Source: Leptidea sinapis
Lineage: Eukaryota > Arthropoda > Insecta > Lepidoptera > Pieridae
Length of the DNA stretch: 64,000 nucleotides
Assembly: GCF_905404315.1 (NCBI RefSeq)
Contig: NC_066290.1
Location: forward strand, 5,951,453 to 6,015,452
Direction of reading: 5' to 3'
The notes beneath the pieces are model-generated. The model made no database searches and was not told the origin of the DNA. It saw only the letters and a program-made list of their open reading frames with translations. This document shows positions 57,180 to 64,000 of the stretch, one piece after another. Position 1 is the first letter of the stretch; each line of letters starts with the position of its first letter. The position numbers and the translations under genes are program-made.

Positions 57180-57350
57180 AACCGACTTCAAAAACACTAT
57201 TCCAAAACAATAGATATAATGTGCACTAAAAAGTATAAAAATAATTGCGTATTTTTGTACAATCTAATTCTAGTTACGATTATTGTTATTTTTGGAATCG
57301 ATTGGAATTTACCGACGAATTAAGAACCTCCTCCTTTTTTGAAGTCGGTT
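57180..57350. mobile_element. 171-bp MITE with AACCGACTTCAAAAA ends
   Basis: 15-base perfect inverted ends, 57180-57194 and 57336-57350. The right end inner part (reverse of 'ggaggaggttcttaattcgt') matches 12008-12172. No coding sequence. Confidence 0.7.
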
Positions 57351-57399
57351 AATAATGAATTAATCAAATTATGAAAAAGCATCTAAGTATTCGGAAACA

Positions 57400-58250
57400 C
57401 AAAAATTCTCAATTCAAAATACACATAACAGTATGAAAAGTTTGCAAACTCATGATAGTGTTAAAAGTTTTATTTAAAATGTCATTTAAATCATTCTTCA
57501 ATCTCGTTATTTAATAATTTAACTAAACTCAAAAATCCCCAATTCAATGTTTTCAAATTCATGATATTTGTAAAAGTTTTATTTTAAGTGTCATTCACAT
57601 CAATATTGGTTCTCGATAGATAATTCGGTTTAGAAATAAACTCAAAAATCCTCATTAATTAGTAATCATCACATTATGAAAAGTTATCAAACTCGTGATA
57701 GTCAAGTTATATTTAAAGTTATAAATTAAACTCAAAAATCCTAAAAACATAGTATTTTTATCTTATATGTTATTTCTTTGGGATAACATATAGTTCACGC
57801 AATACATTTTACAATTTCAAAGTACAGTATTAAATTAATTTCTAGTGGGAACCCACACCGTTATCCACAGGTACAATTTATAGTTTTACTAGTATCTAAT
57901 ACATAATGAATGAAAAGACTTAACAATAATTAAAATAATATATACACAATAAGAAGAGAGAAATACAAAACTAAATTATTTACAAAATTAAATATGTGCA
58001 ATGGCCGGCAACGCTCTTGTGATTCGTCTGGTGTTGCAAGTGAATGTGGGCGGCGGTGATCACTTAACACCAGGTGACCCGTACGCTCGTTTGTCCTCCT
58101 ATTCCATAAAAAAAAACAATGTTTTTATATAGTAAACATAATATTATGATAAGTTTTCAAACTCATAACAGTTGTAAAATATTTTTTTAAGGTTTCATTT
58201 ACATCAATCGAGAATCTCGTTATTTAACAATTTAACTAACTCAATATTAG
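57400..58250 (+). repeat. Degenerate tandem repeat, ~90-130 bp units
   Basis: The phrase 'aactcaaaaatcc' or close variants starts units at about 57403, 57532, 57644 and 57733. Inside units recur 'tatgaaaagtt', 'caaactcatgatag', 'gtaaaagttttattt' and 'ctcgttatttaa'. A further unit, at about 58135-58245, follows the LINE tail at 58003-58116. Confidence 0.6.
58003..58116 (+). repeat. LINE 3' end, very short insertion (family of copies i-iv)
   Basis: 'ggccggcaacgctcttgtga' to 'cctcctattccataaaaaaa', only about 114 bp. CAAT flanks it on both sides (57999-58002 and 58117-58120), a possible 4-bp target duplication. It is an extreme 5' truncation inside the tandem repeat. Confidence 0.75.
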
Positions 58251-58438
58251 AGCATCTTTTGTACACACAATTGTGATATTGTCGTTGCTAATAAGAGAAT
58301 ATTAATGCAACCAACGTACATATTAAACACAGCTGCGTACTATTTGTGGGAAACACATGAAAGAGTTTGAGGATTTCATCGTAGCCAGAGTCCACGTCAC
58401 TAATTGGAACGATGGTTCATGTATTTTTTGTTTTCCAG
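58251..58438 (+). other. Unassigned A/T-rich DNA
   Basis: Ends in a pyrimidine-rich stretch, 'tattttttgttttccag', that would serve as a splice acceptor. Confidence 0.3.
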
Positions 58439-58557
58439 TAGTGTTCGCGTCTGGGAGGCTTTGTTCCTGTGCGGAAGCCTCACACCCCCCTCAAGTCTCC
58501 CCATCGAGCTACGTAAAACGGTTCGTATTTTTCATTGTTTCTTTTAAAGCCTTATAG
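58439..58557 (+). other. Possible host exon, unrecognised
   Basis: After the acceptor-like 'ttttgttttccag' comes a short G/C-richer stretch (cgtctgggaggctttgttcc; ctcacacccccctcaagtct). A frame runs through it (VFASGRLCSCAEASHPPQ, then VSPSSYVKR) to a stop at 58557. A weak donor-like gttcgt is at 58521. No domain recognised. It may be chance. Confidence 0.15.
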
Positions 58558-58669
58558 GTTTTGTTTTATTTTGCTATGTATGTGGAAGATAAATTCTTGC
58601 TTGTTGTTTTTTATTTTGTTTGGCGTGTTATTGGTTAATATTAGAAGGATTTTGTTTTAAATTTTTTTG

Positions 58670-58890
58670 GCTTAGATCATTTATATGTCTATATAGACTG
58701 TGGCAGTTGTGAAAACGTCAAAAAATATTGACGTTGACAGCTAACCTCTACTTTGAGCAATGCTCGCACACTAACAAAAAGTGACATACAAATCGCGAGT
58801 GTAAGACGTTGCTTGTCACCCACACTAAACTCATAAACCTGGCCTGTTTTCATCGGTTGTCTAGCAGCAAGAGGCTCTATCTAGACGTAT
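58670..58890 (+). repeat. Repeat family Y copy
   Basis: 'gcagttgtgaaaacgtcaaa', 'catacaaatcgcgagtgtaa' and 'gacgttgcttgtcacccaca'. See 39834-40050. Confidence 0.6.
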
Positions 58891-59094
58891 AAATTATCTA
58901 TGTTATTTGGTTTAGTAGTTTTACGGTGACACGCCATCTGGTGTTAGTAAACTATAATTAAATTCGCACTTTTACTGAACGTCAGAATTAATATTAAGAT
59001 AATTAACATAAATTGTTAGCATAAGACTTTATACAAGTGTGCTCGTATAAATTATTATTACTCCATTATTATATATTATTATTTATTCATCCTA

Positions 59095-59548
59095 TTACAT
59101 AATATTATAAATGTGAAAGTTTGTATGTCTGGATGTTTGTTTGAACTTCTTTAATGCAAATACTACTGAATGGATTTTGATGAAACTTTGCAATAATATA
59201 GCTTACACACCAGAAAAACATATAGGCTATAATTTATAAAAATATTGTGTGAATTATCTATACATTGAAATAAAATTGGAGTGTCTGTTTAAATATTGAA
59301 ATAACCGTTTTTTACTAAATGTATATTATGAATACATATACATACACCAAAATAACATTTTTTACAATTTTTTTCTGTCTGTCTGTCTGTTTGTTCCGTC
59401 TAATCCGGCGACTTTTATTGGCAGGTAGCTGAAGTAATAAGGAGTAACTTAGGCTACGTTTATTTTAGAAAAATAAAGCAATGTCCAAGAAACGGTGTAA
59501 ATCTAAAAATAATTTAAATGGCAAAACAACGTTTGCCGGGTCAGCTAG
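59095..59548 (+). mobile_element. Helitron-like element, possibly composite
   Basis: Starts 'tcctattacataatattata' and ends 'gtttgccgggtcagCTAG' before T. In the middle, 'ttggagtgtctgtttaaata' and 'aacattttttacaattt' match 10078-10170. A tctgtctgtctgtctg run is at 59376-59391. No coding sequence. Confidence 0.55.
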
Positions 59549-59559
59549 TTTATAATAAA

Positions 59560-60332
59560 CTAGCTTTTACGCCTTCGTGCGCGTGGTTTAGTTATTTTGT
59601 GCAGCGTTTTAATTTTTTGGGATACTTTACAAATAATACATACATACTATATACGGCGCCTATTTCTGCCATGAAGCAGCAATGTATAAGCATTTCTGTG
59701 TTTCGGTCAGAAGGGCGCCGTAGCTAGTGTAATTACTGGGCAAATGAGACTTAACATCTTGTCTCAAAGTGACGAGCAGAGTTGTAGTGCCGCTCAGAAT
59801 TTTTGGGGGTTTCTAGAATCCTGAGTGGCACTGCATTGTAATGGGCAGGGCGTAACAATAACCATCAGCTGATCGTCCTGCTCGTCTCGTCCCTTATTTA
59901 CCTAAAAGAAAACATACAAAGTGCTCATTCCGCTGCTGCTGGCGCTCTTCTATGGTACAGCGGATATCCCTAGTCATTGTAGAAAGTTTCTTTAATAGTA
60001 TTTCCCTACGAACCTTAATACCCTATTTCATCCCCATGCAGGATGTTTTAATCAAAGTTCCAAAAATGCTTGAACAAATATTTATAAATTACTTGTTAAG
60101 TGCCTAAATACAAAGTTTATACTTTTATTCCCGAAAATGACAAATTCCCATACAAACTTCCATCCCCTATTTCAACACCTCAATTTTTTCTTTCTCAATC
60201 AAATAGTTAACCTATGTTCTTTTCCAAGCTCTGGTCTATCTCTGTATAAAACTTCATCAACATCGGATCAGTGGTTTAAGCGTGAAAGCATAACAAACAA
60301 ACTTACACTCATATTTATAATATTAGTCGGGA
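59560..60332 (-). mobile_element. Helitron-like element interrupted by a SINE
   Basis: The left edge CTAGcttttacgccttcgtg after an A and the right edge 'tataatattagtcggga' before a T give TC...CTAG on the minus strand. A family A copy sits at 59651-59901. It lies 11 bp from the oppositely oriented Helitron at 59095-59548. Related to 31560-31987. Confidence 0.6.
59651..59901 (+). repeat. SINE-like family A, 5'-truncated, nested in a Helitron
   Basis: From 'acggcgcctatttctgccat' to 'gctcgtctcgtcccttattt'. Complete at the 3' end. Confidence 0.8.
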
Positions 60333-60539
60333 TAACATTACTTCTACAAGCTGTGTATATGTTCGTCCGTCTTAGTTCTGCTACGACACCTATATCTGTC
60401 GCGCATGGGTGATGCGTTTACTCTTATATTCCAGTTTGGAGGATGTAGGTAGATACTGACATAAGACATACACATACACATAAGACATTCCGGCTTTAAA
60501 TTTAAGAATAACACATTCTCAATTTGTCAATGTTTTGTT
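60333..60539 (+). other. Unassigned DNA
   Basis: Nothing recognised. Confidence 0.3.
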
Positions 60540-60835
60540 TTATAAAAATGCCTCCGTCGTAAATCCTACTACTCCACAGCTGAATATCTAAGCGATCGGA
60601 CAGCCTGGGATTAGATTTTGATTATTCTATAGCAATAACGCTGACAGTGCAATATTGTATATTTTAATAAAAATAGCGCAAAAAAGAAGGGGAAGTTGGG
60701 AGAGTTTCTTGCGCCGATTCTTCTCTCAGAGCGCCATTTGTTTCCATAGCGCTGTTTGGACTGACATCAAAAAGTATTCAAAAGGAATCAATTTTCAGAA
60801 ATTAAATTCCTTTTATGGGCATTTAAGTTCAATCT
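60540..60835 (+). repeat. Jockey subfamily 1 LINE 3' end
   Basis: 'aaaatgcctccgtcgtaaat', 'tactactccacagctgaata' and 'gagagtttcttgcgccgatt', ending 'ttaaattccttttatgggca'. Confidence 0.7.
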
Positions 60836-60989
60836 AACTTATTCGCAATGCAAACAATTCATTCAACCAACTGAAGTAAGTAGGCGGGAGATACTGATTG
60901 CTCATTGGTCAGGTTATAAACACAGCATATCGCAAATAATCGCTAATGGCTACTGTCGATTTATATATAATCTGTGTTCTTAATGTGGT

Positions 60990-61430
60990 ATCTGAAAACA
61001 TTAACCCTTTATTAGGTCGCTTGCCACCACTAACTTTTCCACTCTCCAAGAACAGGCATAAGACAGCGCCTTTCGGTGTTAGAACAGAGTCCCATTCTTA
61101 AGTCTCACGTCTCCCGGCGTGAGAATGAGACCATTGAGCACCTTATCGGGAAAAGTGAAGGGCACCAGAGGGCGAGGAAGGTCACCCACGCGATAGTCCG
61201 ACCAAAGTTAGTCTGCTGTGGGTGGGCTATTGAACGAGTGTACCAGGCTGACGGCCAGCAGGGAAAAGTGGCGAATGCCCGTAGGTCGAATCACATCTGG
61301 CCAAAAAGATGTCACTTCGTGATGACCACAACCGCTCTGCCAAGAGTGTTACGAAGGAGAAGAAGGTCGCTGGTAGATGATATCTCTTTACTAGCCACAC
61401 TCCACGATCAATCTTTATTCCCGTTGTAAA
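60990..61430 (+). other. Unrecognised open frame in a G/C-richer block
   Basis: The plus frame 61076-61429 (117 codons; ENETIEHLIGKSEGHQ, VTHAIVRPKLVCCGWAIE, KRCHFVMTTTALPRVLRRRR) and a minus frame of similar length overlap. The block is clearly less A/T-rich than both sides. I recognise no family. The Arg-rich end and lack of introns would suit a decayed retrosequence, but this is a guess. Confidence 0.25.
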
Positions 61431-61549
61431 TAATAGTGTAAATACAAATGTTTGCAGTAAAAATCCTGCTATAGTATGATCCGTACGAATACTTAGCACG
61501 TAAAAACGGTCACGGTAATGCATCGTACATTCCATAGACTTACAATATA

Positions 61550-61615
61550 CTAGCGTATAGACAAACAAAGCGTGCGAGAGAGAACAACATCTCTAACGGA
61601 GATACAGTCAGATAA
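61550..61615 (+). repeat. Dispersed repeat shared with 27990-28085
   Basis: 'gcgtgcgagagagaacaaca' and 'tctctaacggagatacagtc'. Confidence 0.4.
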
Positions 61616-62431
61616 AAAATTGTAACATTTCAATTGACAAAATTAATAAAAATCATTAATTATTCAACATCACACATTATCGGGCTGCCAGGACCTCTAT
61701 ACGCTAGTATATTTTAAGTGGTGGATCTTTAAGCTGTTAATGCCTGTAATCCTCAATTAATAATACAACTGCATAATGCTAACAGATTGCCCTATTGATT
61801 CATAAATTTTTTGAATATGTATTTGAGTCTTTTAATATATATTATAAAATTATAAAATCTATTTCATAAACACATAAAATAGCATTGATAAATAAATTTA
61901 TATAAAAAATATACAGAGATAGATGAAAATTTAAACTCTCCACGTTATCACAAATACAGTATTCATTCACATGGTTGATATTCAAAGTATATAAAATGCA
62001 GCACGCACGGAAACAATTTCACACGCTGAAAATTCCCAATAGTATTTTAAAATTCGTGTACGTTTTAAATGAAAATTCCGCTTTTGGAATGCAATGCTCA
62101 ATTCAGAGGCCATTTCAATTTAAGTTTATGGGTTGCGAAGAGCCCATAGTGAGTGCATTACAGCCCGGAAGGGGTTAAACAAACATTGTTAACTTAGTTT
62201 CATTACAAACGAGAAAGGTTTCTCGGTTTGGATTATCATTGTTTGATATACTCAATGTATTTACACGTTTACACGGATACACATATTTCCAAGTATACGC
62301 ATTTTCCCAAAAAAATATAGCTTGAGATACCATTCCTTTTGCGATGGTTATGGTTTATCTTCATCTAGTCACTCGGCCCACTTCACAAATCCCGAATTTG
62401 ATAGTGTTGTGAAGACCTAGGGTTTCGTGGA
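61616..62431 (+). other. Unassigned A/T-rich DNA
   Basis: The short frame 61975-62178 has no recognised domain. Confidence 0.3.
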
Positions 62432-62730
62432 CTTTTTTTTATGAAAATTTGGACAGATGAGAAGGACTGATGATGAAAGCTGATGGTAATTGATACGCCC
62501 TGCCAATGCAGTGCCAATATTCTTGAAAAACCCAAAAATTCTGAGCGGCATTATAATTCCACTCGTCACTTTGAGACATACGATGTTATGTCTCATTTGC
62601 CCAGTAATTTCACTAGCTATGGCACCGAAACGGAACACAGTAATGTTCACACATTACTGCTGAATGGCAGAAATAGGCGCCGTTACACTCATAATCTAGC
62701 CGGCATCCTGTGCAATGGAGCCTCCCGCTG
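62432..62730 (-). repeat. SINE-like family A, full length
   Basis: Minus-strand copy from a T run and 'atgaaaatttggacagatga' to 'gtgcaatggagcctcccgct'. Confidence 0.8.
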
Positions 62731-63395
62731 CTAAAATAGAAAAGTCATTTAATTCTTTATTATTAAAAAAATATATGAGGGATTAAAAACACACTAAAGA
62801 GAATAGCTTTATAAGGCACACACAAAACACTGACACTAATTTACGCATACCTATTTGTACTCACTCAATAATTAATCACTGGTATCAATATTTTGACTTT
62901 TATTTTTTCAAAATTGTTCGCTTAGTATCGCATTCAAAACTGAACTGCTTATATATGCCAACCTGAGAACAACATTCGAGAACTATATGATCATGCCTAG
63001 TCACTGTTCTATTTTAACACATAAGTCTAGAATGTTCGATCGTCCATCGCATTCGCAAGAAGACAGATTATGGATTCCTCTTCTATAACGTCGGTACATG
63101 TCTACTATTTTCAAAAACAATTTAATTCCTGTAGTAAAATAGCCTGCAACATATTTTTTTTCTATTTAATCTACATTTAATGAAGCGCAAAACGTCCGTA
63201 AGTGTCATGGTGGTCGATAATGACGTCACGCCACCGAAATCAATGTTAACACGTAATATAACAACCAAACTTCAAGCGTGGTTATGATTATTGAGCCATG
63301 ACGTCATTTATCTTTCAGTTATCATGGTCAATTGCTGTATTCTATTGCTGCATTAATAATTATACTGAATATCTTTTTATACTCAATACTTATAT
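62731..63395 (+). other. Unassigned A/T-rich DNA
   Basis: Nothing recognised apart from 'tgacgtcacgccaccgaaat' and a second 'tgacgtcat' near 63300, palindromic CRE-like words that may be chance. Confidence 0.3.
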
Positions 63396-63577
63396 CAAAA
63401 CTCAAATAAAATTTGAAAAACAACAAAATTTTATGAACGATGCGGGACTCGAACCCACGACCTCCGGCGTTCCGTTCCGGTGCTCTAACCAACTGAGCTA
63501 ACCGTTCGAGTGTCGCAACGTTATAAAATCTTGTATTCTTTGTTCAACTCTCAGGTTGTGGTTTCATCACGTCATTC
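63396..63577 (-). repeat. tRNA-like element, type I, inverted copy (core 63435-63507)
   Basis: A full 73-base cloverleaf on the minus strand: acceptor GAACGGT/ATCGTTC, D-arm GCTC/GAGC, anticodon arm CCGGA-ACGGAAC-GCCGG (one mismatch) and T-arm with GGGTTCGAGTCCC. The best-preserved core in the window. Upstream 'cacaacctgagagttgaaca' is shared with other copies. Loop position 33 is C and the anticodon position reads GGA; I would not call it a functional tRNA. Confidence 0.75.
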
Positions 63578-64000
63578 TTTGGCACGGAACGCCGGAGGTC
63601 GTGGGTTCGAGTCCCGCATCGTTCTTAAAATTTTGTTGTTTTTCAAATTTAATTTGTGTATTAATCCTAGAAGTGAGGGCTATCACTTTAAAAACATAAC
63701 AAATTCTTTAGATTTACAAGAGCGACATCTCAAGTAAATTTCCTAATATGCAAATATTGGGGTTGAGTAGGTTATCAACTGTAAAGTAGATCCTGTAGAT
63801 GAAGCCACAACCTGAGAGTTGAACAAAGCATACAAGATTTTATAACGTTGCGACACTCGAACGGTTAGCTCAGTAGGTTAGAGCACCGGCGAGGTCGAGG
63901 GTTCGAGTCCCGCATCGTTATAAAATTTTGTAGTTTTTCAAATTTTATTTGTGTATTAATCTTAGAAGTGAGGGTTATCACTTTAAAAACATAACAAATT
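63578..64000 (+). repeat. tRNA-like element, tandem units with right 37-bp module
   Basis: The first unit starts mid-core (ggcacggaacgccggaggtc at 63582) and runs through the tail to a 37-bp module at 63669-63705. The second unit has a core at 63859-63920 that lacks the anticodon arm, then the same module at 63964-64000. 'ttcgagtcccgcatcgtt' recurs at 63606 and 63902, so the period is about 296 bp. The array continues beyond the window or is cut by it. Confidence 0.75.

Noticed and set aside
61227..61568. Minus-strand 113-codon hydrophobic frame (TIAGFLLQTFVFTLLF)
   Set aside because: Membrane-like appearance comes from reading A/T-rich DNA; it is antisense to another equally unrecognised frame.
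63435..63507. Functional tRNA gene
   Set aside because: The cloverleaf folds, but position 33 is C, the stem has a mismatch, and the same core is embedded in a dispersed repeat.
1..64000. CRISPR array, rRNA genes or bacterial operons
   Set aside because: No short regularly spaced direct repeats, no rRNA-like sequence, and the elements present are eukaryotic.

Overview
The window looks like intergenic or intronic DNA from a lepidopteran insect (moth or butterfly). The reasons are its A/T-rich background and its dense load of families typical of Lepidoptera: jockey- and CR1-like LINE 3' ends, RTE-type LINE 3' ends ending near a tgatgatga motif, short Helitrons ending in CTAG, tRNA-derived SINEs and a Ty3/Gypsy element. 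I found no intact host protein gene, no rRNA, no CRISPR array and no tRNA gene I would call functional. The species is not resolved.

Layout. 1-2213: 5' part of a Ty3/Gypsy retrotransposon on the minus strand (candidate LTR, primer binding site, gag, protease, start of a frameshifted reverse transcriptase). 3.0-12.1 kb: MITEs, nested Helitrons, the first copies of a very abundant ~300 bp SINE-like family (family A below) and the first copies of a tRNA-like element. 12.2-14.9 kb: a decayed endonuclease/reverse-transcriptase LINE (copy i), followed to 17.2 kb by fragments of at least three other LINEs. 18.36-19.8 kb: a LINE copy (iii) carrying two family A insertions in opposite orientations. 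20-45 kb: mostly A/T-rich DNA with scattered LINE, SINE and Helitron fragments. 46.3-47.1 kb: a non-autonomous hAT-type element with terminal repeats and an almost perfect 8-bp target duplication. 47.7-53 kb: LINE fragments, one split by a TA-flanked MITE, a tRNA-like element, a Helitron and a MITE nearly identical to one 42 kb away. 53.6-56.9 kb: the most complete LINE (copy ii, minus strand), with a 697-codon ORF and one ~85-bp deletion inside the reverse transcriptase. 57.2-58.2 kb: a degenerate tandem repeat split by a LINE tail. 58.4-62.7 kb: Helitrons, SINEs and unassigned DNA. 63.4-64.0 kb: tRNA-like elements, first inverted and then in a ~295-bp tandem array that runs to the window end.

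How the parts relate. The 3' end of family A is strongly similar to the 3' end of the LINE represented by copies i-iv, so family A is plausibly moved by a LINE of this kind. The tRNA-like elements keep a cloverleaf with compensatory anticodon-stem changes and a nearly constant loop. Several copies are bounded by a 37-bp module found in both orientations. This is the most unusual structure in the window. It is better seen as a mobile or satellite-like element than as a functional system.
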